Of a DNA stretch of 10,420 bases, positions 1 through 6,937 are shown piece by piece; the stretch's first letter is position 1; each line of letters begins with the position of its first letter. The position numbers were made by a program, and so were the translations under genes. The DNA lies in NCBI GenBank assembly GCA_028285285.1, contig JANQPW010000787.1:1-10420 (forward strand), in the 5' to 3' direction. The notes under the pieces are model-generated. The model ran no database searches, was not told where the DNA came from, and was given only the letters and a program-made list of their open reading frames with translations. This DNA is from Silvanigrellales bacterium. GTDB lineage: Bacteria; Bdellovibrionota_B; Oligoflexia; Silvanigrellales; Silvanigrellaceae.

Positions 1-98
1 TTGAATCAAACCCCCGCTCGGCTGAAGATGTCCTTCGACCCCACGAACAAAATCTGCGAAGTTACTTCAAAGAGAAGGGATTCGAAAACCCCTCCTAA
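1..98 (+). CDS. C-terminal end of an upstream Tad-operon gene, possibly the ATPase TadA/CpaF (partial)
   Basis: An open frame enters from the left edge (frame beginning at base 3) and ends at a TAA at 96-98, giving 31 visible residues that end in FKEKGFENPS. The tail is charged and hydrophilic, as expected for a soluble protein, but it contains no diagnostic motif. The guess of the secretion ATPase TadA/CpaF rests only on position, since tadA usually stands directly before tadB, which starts 31 bp later here. Another frame is also open from the edge to a TGA at 100-102, so the frame choice is itself uncertain. The last codons of one of these frames should belong to a real gene because the downstream tadB has no obvious promoter. 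Confidence 0.4.
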   Translation, partial: ESNPRSAEDVLRPHEQNLRSYFKEKGFENPS

Positions 99-129
99 AT
101 GAACCTTGAAAGCTTGAGGAAGACCAAGA

Positions 130-996
130 ATGCCACAGCTCGTCGATCCACACATTTTGATGTACCTCGGCAATCTGCTGATTGCACTGGCATGTGGGTT
201 TATCCTGTGGCGGTGGTGGCCCAAGTTACAAGCCTCCTTCAGTTTGGCGGGCACCACACATTCCGTCGGAGTCTCCCTATCAAGTTCCGTTGCCAAGAAA
301 GCTGCTGAGTTTCGCAACCAAGGATTCGCGCTCTCAGGAGCACTTCTCCTCGCCTTACTCGCCTTTGGCCTTCCCTTCTTCCTCTGCCTGGGAGTGACGG
401 CTCTTTCCGCGTTTCTTCTTCCCAAGATCCTCATCCGACGCGCTCAAAGACAGCTCGAAGACAATTTTGAATTGCACCTACCAGAAGCCCTCACCAAAGT
501 GGCCACTTCTCTCAAAGCCGGGCTCACCATTCAAAAAGCTTTGGAGCTCGCCGTTGACAGCGTTCATCCGGTGATCGGGTCTGAGTTTGAGCAAACACTG
601 AAAGAGTACAGTCTTGGTAAGCCCATCGACGAAGCTCTTGAGCGCATCAACCAGAGGGTTTCCTCACGTTCGTGCCACATGGCGATTGGAGCCCTCGTGC
701 TCGGGCGCCGTCTTGGGGGAAACCTTCCAGAGATTCTTTCTCACATTGCCGCCTCAGTGAAAGAAGTGCACCGAGTGGAGGGTAAGCTCCGGTCGCTGAC
801 AGCACAAGGTCGTGCTCAGGGGGTCGTGCTTTGCTCCACTCCGATTCTTTTTGCCGTGGGCATGGCCATCTTCGCTCCAGAACGCATGGAGCTGATGACA
901 GGAACATGGGTGGGAATAGCTTTGCTCACGCTTGCGGGCGTGCTCGAGCTCATTGGGATCATCGTGACCTGGAAAATTCTCCAATTGGAAGTTTAA
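130..996 (+). CDS. tadB: TadB, inner-membrane platform protein of the Tad (type IVb) pilus
   Basis: The product (288 aa) is a type II secretion F-domain protein of the TadB type. With TadC it forms the inner-membrane platform through which the TadA ATPase drives assembly of Flp-type pili. Visible parts are an N-terminal membrane segment (about 12-29), a hydrophobic hairpin (about 68-100), a cytosolic T2SF domain (about 110-225) and two C-terminal membrane segments (about 229-249 and 260-283). The T2SF domain shows LPEALTKVATSLKAGLTIQKALE near 118-139 in two stretches, and the family hallmark GGNLPEIL at 196-203. The ATG at 130 is preceded by a GAGGAAG ribosome site about 8 bp upstream. Length is normal for TadB. 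The gene lies between a presumed ATPase gene and tadC, 21 bp before the latter, so an operon is very likely. TadB versus a general secretion GspF-like protein is decided by the single T2SF domain and the tadC partner. Confidence 0.9.
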   Translation: MPQLVDPHILMYLGNLLIALACGFILWRWWPKLQASFSLAGTTHSVGVSLSSSVAKKAAEFRNQGFALSGALLLALLAFGLPFFLCLGVTALSAFLLPKILIRRAQRQLEDNFELHLPEALTKVATSLKAGLTIQKALELAVDSVHPVIGSEFEQTLKEYSLGKPIDEALERINQRVSSRSCHMAIGALVLGRRLGGNLPEILSHIAASVKEVHRVEGKLRSLTAQGRAQGVVLCSTPILFAVGMAIFAPERMELMTGTWVGIALLTLAGVLELIGIIVTWKILQLEV

Positions 997-1017
997 GAAA
1001 ATCGTGAGGACCCGATC

Positions 1018-1926
1018 GTGACTCTCTTTTCAATGCCAAATCTCACTCAAGAAACTCATGCCCTATTGTGGGGCGGCACACTGCTCGACTTTCTGAGTCA
1101 CACAGCACTGTTGATTTTGGCGGGAATGGCCGTACTCAAAGTTTATCGTTCTGCAAACTACTTGTTTCATTTTGAGAACCGAAAAGATGCACTTGCAACT
1201 TGGGCCGAGTTTGCCCTGCCCGCCGCACGGCGCATCCCTTTCAAGGGGTATCGCAAGTACCTTGAAACACATCTGGCCCGCTCAGGCGCAAAACGTCAGT
1301 GGACAGTTGATCATCTCCTCGCCATGCAACTCGTCATTGGGCTGGGATCTTTCGGGCTCCTGTTTGTGGGTTACGTGGTGCTGTTGGGTGGAAGTCTGCT
1401 CCTGAGCACACTGGCAGCAGCTTCGTTAGTGATCCTTCCTGTGGGGGCAGTTGTTGAAAAATCAAAGAAACGGTTGCGCAGTGTGAAACGCGACCTGCCC
1501 TTCTTTGTGGACTACCTCGGCCTTGCGATGAATGCCGGTGCAGACTTCAATGCTGCTCTCACAGCCGTGCTAGAAGCCGCCCCCCCTTCCCCCGTAAAAG
1601 AAGAGTTCCAAGGGGTCCAGCTCACGCTCGAAATGGGTCGCACCCGAGAGCAAGCGCTCCAGAACTTGGAGGAACGACTTCCCCTCCCAGAAGTGAAGTC
1701 GTTTTGTCGAACCGTGGTTCAAGCCAGTGACCTGGGAAGTGATGTGAGCAAAACCCTCCGAGAACTCTCAGTGGCTTCCAACGAGCGACGCTTTCAAACA
1801 GCCGAGGAGGCTGCGGGTAGCATTTCAGTGCACATGATGATCCCCATGATGGTGTTTGTGTTGCCCTCGGTGATGATCGTGCTCCTTGGCCCTCTTCTTC
1901 TTTCATTCATGCAGGTGAACGGATAA
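1018..1926 (+). CDS. tadC: TadC, second inner-membrane platform protein of the Tad pilus
   Basis: The product (302 aa) is the partner of TadB, also with one type II secretion F domain. Membrane segments are predicted at about 21-42, as a pair at about 101-145, and at about 272-297. The T2SF domain covers about 158-285 and starts with LPFFVDYLGLAMNAGADF, the typical TadC helix. It continues with a GRTREQALQNLEER stretch (207-220), an SFCRTVVQASDLG stretch (228-240) and AEEAAGSISVHMMIPMMVF (262-280) running into the last membrane helix. I chose the GTG at 1018 because TGAGGA lies 7 bp upstream; an ATG at 1033 is possible but has no comparable ribosome site. The gene starts 21 bp after tadB, and its TAA overlaps the ATG of the next gene by one base, so translation is probably coupled along the operon. 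Confidence 0.9.
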   Translation: MTLFSMPNLTQETHALLWGGTLLDFLSHTALLILAGMAVLKVYRSANYLFHFENRKDALATWAEFALPAARRIPFKGYRKYLETHLARSGAKRQWTVDHLLAMQLVIGLGSFGLLFVGYVVLLGGSLLLSTLAAASLVILPVGAVVEKSKKRLRSVKRDLPFFVDYLGLAMNAGADFNAALTAVLEAAPPSPVKEEFQGVQLTLEMGRTREQALQNLEERLPLPEVKSFCRTVVQASDLGSDVSKTLRELSVASNERRFQTAEEAAGSISVHMMIPMMVFVLPSVMIVLLGPLLLSFMQVNG

Positions 1927-3023
1927 TGACAAATCTCTCCCCATTTAACTTTTTTCTTGTGGTTGGCACCTTATCGTTAACCCTCTTCTCCTCTTTTGAA
2001 GCTCTGGCCACCACACCTGCAGCTGTGATCGCTCTCAAACAGAAGACCTGGTCTCCTGCCGCAGAAAGCTTCTATGCGGCAACCTATGACTCCATCGAGC
2101 GCTTAAAGGCCTTTCAGCCGGCAGATCTGCAGCGTTTTAGGGTTCCCGAGGGGCAAGCACTCCGCATGCGCTTCGCACAAGACATTCAAAAAGACAAACC
2201 CGCTTTGCGAAGACTGCAGACCGTTCTTGAAACACTTGCCATTGACAATGCCTTTTTGTTGTCTTGTGATCCCCACACCCGAAAAAAGAGAAAGTCTCCT
2301 GTGAGCGCTTGTCGCATAGAACTTTTCAGTCGCTCCAAAAAAGGTCGTGTGGCTCAGGTGCAAAAAAAGTTCCAAGTGCCGGTGCACGACGCTTCATCTT
2401 GGGGGCCAATTATGATGGCAAGACTCCTCAATGGTCTTTCGCAAAAAGAAAGACGGGCTCAAAAGAAACAGATTGAGTCGGCCCTCTCGTCGTCTTCCAA
2501 AGAAGATGGCTCGCTCAGTGTTCTGTTGCGTGCCGGAGCAGGCCTAGTGGGTTCCAACACCCGCACAGGCTTCTCTTCAACGCCAGCCCTCAGCCTCGGA
2601 GTTTCCTTTGGAGAAAAAAGCCGACACACCGGCGCGTGGGCACGCTTTGAAGGCATCAACTCTGAAAATGGAACAACAGGCAAAAACTCCCTCCGCGGCT
2701 ATGCCGTGGGCCTTCAGGCAACAGCCGCTTCAGAGGCCCTCAGCTTCTTGCTTTGGGAACTCGGTTTCCAAGCAGCTTATCACGTGAGAGAACTGCGCAA
2801 AGGCGAAGCTTCTGGAGACTATCAAGCCCTTTCGCTCGGCATCTCTCCGGGTGTGTTTTACGAAGTGAACAACACGGCCATCGGGCTTTCTGTTGGTCTC
2901 CATTTCGTTTCACCCCTGGAAGCTAAATTCCGAAGTGAAGAGTCTGCCGCCGAGCGGCTCGACAGCAGTCAGCTCCGCAGCTTCGAGTGGGCTCCCCTTT
3001 TCACCCTTTCTCAGACCCTCTGA
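1926..3023 (+). CDS. Exported protein with beta-rich C-terminal half, embedded in the Tad operon
   Basis: I do not recognise this 365-aa protein. It begins with a signal peptide: a hydrophobic stretch at about 8-23 and a likely cleavage after ALA at 28. Residues 30-190 are mixed, with basic patches (RKKRKS near 119-124) and two cysteines (C114, C129) that could form a disulfide. From about 195 to the end there are alternating short strands rich in Gly, Ala, Ser and aromatics, such as LSVLLRAGAGLVG, ALSLGVSFGE, YAVGLQATAA, YQALSLGISPGVFYEV and AIGLSVGLHFV. This resembles a small outer-membrane beta-barrel of perhaps eight strands. The C-terminus (SQTL) lacks the usual terminal aromatic. The ATG overlaps the tadC stop (TAATG), so it is almost certainly co-translated with the pilus genes. 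An outer-membrane or periplasmic pilus role is an inference from context only. Confidence 0.75.
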   Translation: MTNLSPFNFFLVVGTLSLTLFSSFEALATTPAAVIALKQKTWSPAAESFYAATYDSIERLKAFQPADLQRFRVPEGQALRMRFAQDIQKDKPALRRLQTVLETLAIDNAFLLSCDPHTRKKRKSPVSACRIELFSRSKKGRVAQVQKKFQVPVHDASSWGPIMMARLLNGLSQKERRAQKKQIESALSSSSKEDGSLSVLLRAGAGLVGSNTRTGFSSTPALSLGVSFGEKSRHTGAWARFEGINSENGTTGKNSLRGYAVGLQATAASEALSFLLWELGFQAAYHVRELRKGEASGDYQALSLGISPGVFYEVNNTAIGLSVGLHFVSPLEAKFRSEESAAERLDSSQLRSFEWAPLFTLSQTL

Positions 3024-3036
3024 TGGGAGTTGCAAC

Positions 3037-3693
3037 ATGACCATCTTCTCTGGAGTCATTCACAGTTGGGCAAGAAAGTATGCCATTGAAAATGAGATCG
3101 ATGCTGTTTCACCTTTGAAAACTCTGGGAGTGTGGCTCCTTGCCATCGGTGCTTTTGCCGTGTTTGGCGCCTCTTTTTTTTCAGGTTCTCACTCAGGCCA
3201 CACCCTCGCAATCTTTGCCACCCTCACCCTTCTGGTGGGGGTGCTTTGTGAGTTTGATCTCAGTTTGAAGCTTCTTCCCGATCGGCTCCACATGATGGGT
3301 GGGGTTGTGGCTCTGGTGTGGGTGTTTCTTTTTTCAAAGAGTTTCGAGCTCCAGAGCGCGGAGATGATTTGGCTCTCCAAATTCTCACACCTCCCCGCCA
3401 TTGCAGTGCTTTTCTTCTCAGGGCTCCTCTTTGAAAAATTCACTGGCAAAATGAGCCTCGGTCGAGGCGATCTCAAGTTTATGGTTTGGTTCGGTGTGTT
3501 CCTTCCCGGACTCGAAGCATTTTGCTTGTGGCTTGTGGCGGCTTGCCTCGCGGCAGGTTTGTGGCAGCTGATCACCCGAGTGTGGAACCGGCTGCAGCCT
3601 CGGCGCACACACCAGAACGCCGAAAGTGACTTTCCCTTCATGCCAGCTCTTGGACTCTCAGGGTTGTGGCTCAGCGGCCTATCTCTGCTCTGA
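3037..3693 (+). CDS. Prepilin peptidase, A24 family (TadV/CpaA type)
   Basis: This is a 218-aa integral membrane aspartic peptidase that should cleave the leader from Flp-type prepilins. The first catalytic aspartate is D74 in CEFDLSLKLLPDRL, matching the family pattern D followed by a Pro-containing loop. The second is D145 in GRGDLKFM, matching the GxGD motif. The end shows FPFMPALGLSGL (199-210), the usual C-terminal motif before the last helix. Membrane segments fall at about 30-48, 57-72, 86-101, 118-134, 148-182 and 202-217. There is no N-terminal methylase domain with paired cysteines, which separates it from PilD and fits the short TadV/CpaA class. I chose the ATG at 3037 (GGGAG 7 bp upstream). 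The open frame continues upstream to 2893, but a start there would overlap the preceding gene by about 130 bp. It is 13 bp downstream of the exported-protein gene and likely closes the Tad operon. Confidence 0.88.
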   Translation: MTIFSGVIHSWARKYAIENEIDAVSPLKTLGVWLLAIGAFAVFGASFFSGSHSGHTLAIFATLTLLVGVLCEFDLSLKLLPDRLHMMGGVVALVWVFLFSKSFELQSAEMIWLSKFSHLPAIAVLFFSGLLFEKFTGKMSLGRGDLKFMVWFGVFLPGLEAFCLWLVAACLAAGLWQLITRVWNRLQPRRTHQNAESDFPFMPALGLSGLWLSGLSLL

Positions 3694-3810
3694 AGTCATC
3701 AACTCCTTTGGAAACGGGCAAGTCGTGATTGGCACGGGCTTCAAACTCGAGTAGCTACAGAAGTTGCGATCGGAGCCAGAGGCTCACATTTCCATCTCAG
3801 GAGGAAAACC

Positions 3811-4401
3811 ATGTCAACGCGAAAAGAGACTTTTTATCAACGATCACGTCTTTGTGTGCCGTTCTTGGCCGCTGTTTTTCCATCAGCAGCCCTTGTCTCT
3901 TGTGGCGAGTCAGCCGCTCCCGCGCCCAACCAAGTGGAATCTGCGACACAGACCACCTACCTCGACCTCTACAGGAGATGCGAGCGTCTTCAACCCTTTG
4001 GGTGGGAGAACACTGCGAATGGAAGCCGCCCAGGGGTTCCCGACAGAGATTTGGTCATCTGCCGAATTGTTGAATGGAACACCTGTCGCTACCGCCAAGG
4101 CTCCTCACCCAAAATCGCATGGGCAGTGGCCACGTACAAGGGTGATTCGGAGCTACAGCAAGACTTCATCAATGACCCCACCTGGTGGAACCCTTCTTGG
4201 GGTGAGCGTTGGGTTTACGACCCACCGGGACTTGCTCCGCGACAAAACTGCCGGCGAGCTTACACTCGCTGGACAGAGGAACAAGATCTTCCCCAGCAAC
4301 CCGTGTTCGGAACCTACTGCCGACAGATGAGGCTGTTTTCGGCAAGCTATGACGACTGTGGGCGCCAAGCGCACAGCTTCCATTTTTTGGTTGCTCGCTA
4401 G
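3811..4401 (+). CDS. Small cysteine-rich lipoprotein of unknown function
   Basis: The 196-aa product starts at an ATG with a near-perfect AGGAGG 6 bp upstream. It has a lipoprotein signal: basic residues in the first 13, a hydrophobic core, and a lipobox LVSC with the lipidated cysteine at 31. The mature chain begins with a Ser/Ala/Pro tether (GESAAPAPN). It then holds six further cysteines (57, 84, 92, 147, 170, 183), an even number that suggests up to three disulfides in the periplasm. It is rich in Trp, Tyr and Arg, with TWWNPSWGERWVYDPPG near 124-140. I recognise no family. It follows the prepilin peptidase by 117 bp with no visible terminator, so it might be read from the Tad operon, although a separate promoter cannot be excluded. 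It converges with the DUF1428 gene, leaving only 15 bp between the stops. Confidence 0.8.
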   Translation: MSTRKETFYQRSRLCVPFLAAVFPSAALVSCGESAAPAPNQVESATQTTYLDLYRRCERLQPFGWENTANGSRPGVPDRDLVICRIVEWNTCRYRQGSSPKIAWAVATYKGDSELQQDFINDPTWWNPSWGERWVYDPPGLAPRQNCRRAYTRWTEEQDLPQQPVFGTYCRQMRLFSASYDDCGRQAHSFHFLVAR

Positions 4402-4416
4402 TCTTGTCTTGAGTGA

Positions 4417-4773
4417 CTATCCTTCAACCAGGGTGCGGAAGCCTCCCCAAAACATTCTCATGCCGTCAAAGGGCATTTTTTCTGGGTTGAAGCCTTCCAT
4501 GCGCTCGTCTTTCATTCCCAGTTCCCAAGCTTTGTCACGGGTTTCTTTGTCGGGCCAAACATAACAGGCCGACACGATGGTTTCATTTTCCTTGGCCTGC
4601 ACCGCTCGATGAAAATCAGTGACCTCACCTGTGGGAACATTTTCAGCGATGGCTTCCCAAAAATGCAGCAAGCCGTGCTCTTTCATCACCGTTGAAAAAA
4701 CCTTCGCCATTTCTGTGTATTTTGCTTCGTTTTCTTTGGGCAAGGGGATGTTGAAAAAATCGACATAACTCAT
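4417..4773 (-). CDS. DUF1428 family protein
   Basis: The 118-aa product matches the DUF1428 family (small alpha/beta proteins with a ferredoxin-like, dimeric alpha-beta-barrel fold) over its whole length. It starts MSYVDFFNIPLPKE and continues through TGEVTDFHRAVQAKENETIV (48-67), YVWPDKETRD (71-80) and MPFDGMRMFWGGF (100-112), the family signatures. No catalytic role is established for the family. The ATG at 4773 is chosen because it gives the conserved MSYVD start and has AGGAGA about 9 bp upstream; the frame is open further up but those residues do not look like the family. It is last in a minus-strand run, 133 bp after the VOC gene, and has a structured leader. No signal peptide, so it is cytoplasmic. 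Confidence 0.88.
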   Translation of the reverse strand: MSYVDFFNIPLPKENEAKYTEMAKVFSTVMKEHGLLHFWEAIAENVPTGEVTDFHRAVQAKENETIVSACYVWPDKETRDKAWELGMKDERMEGFNPEKMPFDGMRMFWGGFRTLVEG

Positions 4774-4781
4774 GGACGTCT

Positions 4782-4844
4782 TCTCCTCGATTGGGCATTT
4801 CCGTGACAAGGCGCAAGGTGCTCTCACGCAGAGAGAGAATGCCC
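4782..4844 (-). promoter_or_regulatory. Structured leader upstream of the DUF1428 gene
   Basis: In the 133 bp between the VOC and DUF1428 genes there are nested inverted repeats. The outer pair is GGGCATT at 4793-4799 with AATGCCC at 4838-4844 (7 of 7 bp). The inner pair is CTCTC at 4821-4825 with GAGAG at 4831-4835 around a 5-nt loop. On the minus-strand mRNA the outer stem ends about 5 nt before the AGGAGA ribosome site (4782-4787). There is no T tract, so this does not look like an intrinsic terminator. It may be a leader structure affecting translation or stability, or chance pairing. Confidence 0.3.
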
Positions 4845-4906
4845 GCTTCTTCAAATGATTGCAAAACGAGAGACCGAGATCCTGATCAATTTCTCAGCAT
4901 AAGGCC

Positions 4907-5284
4907 TCATTCACCATTGATGACCGCTTCCACTTCATAGCCATCGGGATCGGTGAGAAAGGCCGCAAAGTAGTTCGGTCCATAGTGAGGGCGCAATCCA
5001 GGCGCTCCGTTGTCTCTTCCTCCACATTTCAAGGCGGCATGGTAGGAGGCTTCAACCGCTGCTCGAGTGGGTGCCGCAAAGGCCAAGTGGAAACCCGGGC
5101 TTGGAGGACTCACACCCTCTTCGTGGAGGCGAAGGGCAAACTTGTCCTTGTTGTCTTCAACTCCATAGCCGATGAAGACCTTGCTCTCAAAGACCCGCCG
5201 GTAACCCAGTGGAGTGAGCAGAGCATCATAGAACTGAGAGCAACGCTTGAGATCGGCCACCGAGAACGAAATGTGATGAAGCAT
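4907..5284 (-). CDS. VOC superfamily (glyoxalase/bleomycin-resistance fold) protein
   Basis: The 125-aa product is a single-length VOC protein made of two beta-alpha-beta-beta-beta modules. The first starts with MLHHISFSVADLKRCSQFYD (1-20) and contains PLGYRRVFE; the second starts around GFHLAFAAPTRAAVEASYHAAL (64-85). It ends with AFLTDPDGYEVEAV (108-121), the classic VOC closing motif. Likely metal ligands are a His of the N-terminal HH (3-4), H66 in the second module and a Glu of YEVE (117 or 119). The superfamily covers glyoxalases, dioxygenases and antibiotic-binding proteins, and the substrate cannot be told here. I chose the ATG at 5284, which gives the family start and has GGAAGG 6 bp upstream; a start at 5338 would add 18 residues unlike the family. 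No signal peptide. It lies 88 bp after the hydrolase gene. Confidence 0.88.
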   Translation of the reverse strand: MLHHISFSVADLKRCSQFYDALLTPLGYRRVFESKVFIGYGVEDNKDKFALRLHEEGVSPPSPGFHLAFAAPTRAAVEASYHAALKCGGRDNGAPGLRPHYGPNYFAAFLTDPDGYEVEAVINGE

Positions 5285-5290
5285 GTTGAA

Positions 5291-5308
5291 CCTTCCTTTC
5301 TGGAAAGG
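5291..5308 (-). promoter_or_regulatory. Hairpin touching the VOC ribosome binding site
   Basis: On the minus strand CCTTT (5304-5308) and AAAGG (5295-5299) can pair around a 4-nt CCAG loop. The second arm is directly joined to AAGG (5291-5294), so the purine-rich ribosome site of the VOC gene lies partly inside the stem. This could lower or tune translation start. The stem is only five base pairs, so the call is weak. Confidence 0.22.
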
Positions 5309-5318
5309 TCCCGTAATG

Positions 5319-5337
5319 AAAACTGCGCGAGAGCGCA
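5319..5337 (-). terminator. Weak intrinsic-terminator-like hairpin after the hydrolase gene
   Basis: On the minus strand TGCGC (5333-5337), a TCTC loop and GCGCA (5324-5328) form a five-pair GC-rich stem. It is followed by GTTTTC, a short T run. It lies 35 bp past the stop of the serine hydrolase and before the VOC gene, where a terminator would be sensible. The short stem and T run make it weak, so some read-through into the VOC and DUF1428 genes is likely. Confidence 0.35.
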
Positions 5338-5372
5338 ACCGAGGCCAGCTCTGGCTCGCACACTACATTCCG

Positions 5373-6872
5373 TCACCCCCAGGTTTGTAACCTCACAAGA
5401 ATGAAAAACAGACACACTGCTGCCACGATTCCATTGGAAAGCAAGACCTTCCGGTCCATGGCCTGCTTTTGGGGGCGCTGCCGAAAGTAGACCGTCAGCC
5501 AAATCAAGGTGGCCAAGAGGCTAAAACCAAGTGCTTGTGCGCCGCCAAACCAGTTCAAGCCAAAGAAGAGATAACCACCATGAAAAAAACCATGCCAGGC
5601 CCGCGGAACATTCTGTGTGAGGGAAAAGGTGAGTCGGGCTTTGTGAAGAAGAGTCGTTTGGGGAATTTTTGTTGGACGAATGAGAAACAAAAGATCGTTC
5701 AAAAAAACAGAAAGCATGAGGAAGGGCAGCAAAAACGTCAAGAGATTCACAACGAGGGTCGAGACCGTTCTCACAAGGTCTTTGGCGTGGCTCTGATCGG
5801 CAAAGCTCTGCCCTCCCAAAAGGAAACTTTGATGCTTTCTCGCATCATCTCCAGCACCAAGAAGCACAAAGCCCACTTGGCTTTCGTGGTTCACACCCAG
5901 AAGACTATAGTGCCCTGTCAATCCCAAAAAGCCATTGTGCCAGAGCCACCCAAGCTCATCGCGGTCATCCACCCACCCGCCAAAGTACTCTCCGCCCTCT
6001 TTCAAGCGGTCCACACTTCGGCTCAAGCTCAGTGGAGAGGCAAGGTGGAAGCCGAGCCACTTTTTCATCGTGTCAGGAGTTGCCAACACGTAGCCATCTC
6101 CACCATAGGGGTGCATCAGTGCAACCCTTCCGATGCCGTTGTTCCAAAAGAAAGGTACCGATGCGAACCCCAACCACCTCTTCGCTTGAAAGAAGGAACC
6201 GGAGGGAAGATCATTCTCAGTTGGCATGACACGCGCCTGCTTGACCCCCAGGCGGGGAAAGATCACTTCTTCCACCCAATTGGTCCAGTCTTGACCCGAA
6301 ATCTCTTCGAAAGCCATGCTCAAAAGCGCGTAACCGGTATTTGAGTATCTGAACCTTCCGGCTCCTTTGATCGATGAGTTTTCAAACAGAAAGGCCCGAA
6401 TGTCCTCTTTGGAGGAACTCGCAAAGGTCTGCCTGCGCCAAGAGCTTGTGCGAAGTCCAGATCGATGGCGCGCCAATTCCCCAAGAGTTGTTTTCTTCAA
6501 AAGAGAGTCTGGAAAGTTCATTTCTGGAAACAGAGTTCCCATGCTCTGCTGCCAAAATCCTTCGGCAGAAGGAGAAAGTTCATGAAGGGCTTGTCCGATC
6601 CAAGCCTTGCTGAGAGAAGCGATTTGAAAATATCGACCTTCAATCGACTCAGTGTCAATCACTAATTTCCAATCTGACCCACACCGAAGAGCAAAGTAAC
6701 CACGAAAATTCCCCCGAATGGTTTCAATCCGCTCCGTCACTTCCTTGCAGGAAACATTTGGGTATTTCTGTCGTGATAGCCTTCCCTGCTCAGCGGATGC
6801 CACGAGAGAAGGAAAAGTAACAATAAAAAGGAAACAATAGAGAAACACCCTCAGACGTTTATTTCCCATCAT
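5373..6872 (-). CDS. Exported serine hydrolase (class C beta-lactamase fold) with C-terminal membrane domain
   Basis: The 499-aa product has a signal peptide (hydrophobic 10-25, likely cleavage after ASA at 27) and a serine beta-lactamase/penicillin-binding-type domain at about 45-345. All three active-site elements are visible: SxxK as S86-L-S-K89, the YxN motif as Y176-S-N178, and the HxG (KTG-equivalent) motif as H312-N-G314. Other family marks are ELARHRSGL (132-140) and the glycine-rich YGGDGYVLATPDTM (256-269). The C-terminal 130 residues hold about three to four hydrophobic segments (about 371-398, 433-462, 478-496). The catalytic domain would therefore sit in the periplasm, anchored by a membrane bundle. 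Such proteins act as D-amino-acid peptidases, esterases or transpeptidase-like enzymes; the substrate cannot be read from sequence. The first of two adjacent ATGs is used (GGGGAG about 11 bp upstream). It is divergent from the GT26 lipoprotein gene. Confidence 0.88.
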   Translation of the reverse strand: MMGNKRLRVFLYCFLFIVTFPSLVASAEQGRLSRQKYPNVSCKEVTERIETIRGNFRGYFALRCGSDWKLVIDTESIEGRYFQIASLSKAWIGQALHELSPSAEGFWQQSMGTLFPEMNFPDSLLKKTTLGELARHRSGLRTSSWRRQTFASSSKEDIRAFLFENSSIKGAGRFRYSNTGYALLSMAFEEISGQDWTNWVEEVIFPRLGVKQARVMPTENDLPSGSFFQAKRWLGFASVPFFWNNGIGRVALMHPYGGDGYVLATPDTMKKWLGFHLASPLSLSRSVDRLKEGGEYFGGWVDDRDELGWLWHNGFLGLTGHYSLLGVNHESQVGFVLLGAGDDARKHQSFLLGGQSFADQSHAKDLVRTVSTLVVNLLTFLLPFLMLSVFLNDLLFLIRPTKIPQTTLLHKARLTFSLTQNVPRAWHGFFHGGYLFFGLNWFGGAQALGFSLLATLIWLTVYFRQRPQKQAMDRKVLLSNGIVAAVCLFFILVRLQTWG

Positions 6873-6937
6873 CTGCCAGAAGTCTCCCCAAGCCGTTGAG
6901 CTAGGCTCTGTCTTTTAAAAGAAATAGTTGCCAAAAC

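Noticed and set aside
6..434. 142-codon open frame on the minus strand
   Set aside because: It runs antisense to tadB and its upstream flank, has low-complexity basic composition, and carries no motif; tadB is well supported.
2893..3036. Upstream extension of the prepilin peptidase by 48 codons
   Set aside because: It would overlap the preceding gene by about 130 bp; the added residues are hydrophilic and unlike the family, and the ATG at 3037 has a well-spaced GGGAG.
3692..3754. Short in-frame stub after the peptidase stop (begins EVINSFGNGQVV, ends FKLE then TAG) that reads like a protein C-terminus
   Set aside because: Upstream it runs only as a shadow frame of the peptidase gene, with no start codon or ribosome site, so a gene remnant cannot be supported.
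3694..3810. Possible promoter for the cysteine-rich lipoprotein (TTGGCA at 3729-3734)
   Set aside because: The -35 fits well, but the expected -10 region (TAGCTA) matches the consensus at only two positions. A 5-bp hairpin at 3773-3785 is too small to call.
4643..4864. 73-codon minus-strand frame starting MQSFEEAGILSL
   Set aside because: It overlaps the DUF1428 gene in another frame; the DUF1428 reading matches a family over its full length.
5469..6344. 291-codon open frame on the plus strand
   Set aside because: It is the antisense shadow of the serine hydrolase, whose three active-site motifs are all in place; no ribosome site or family match for the plus-strand frame.
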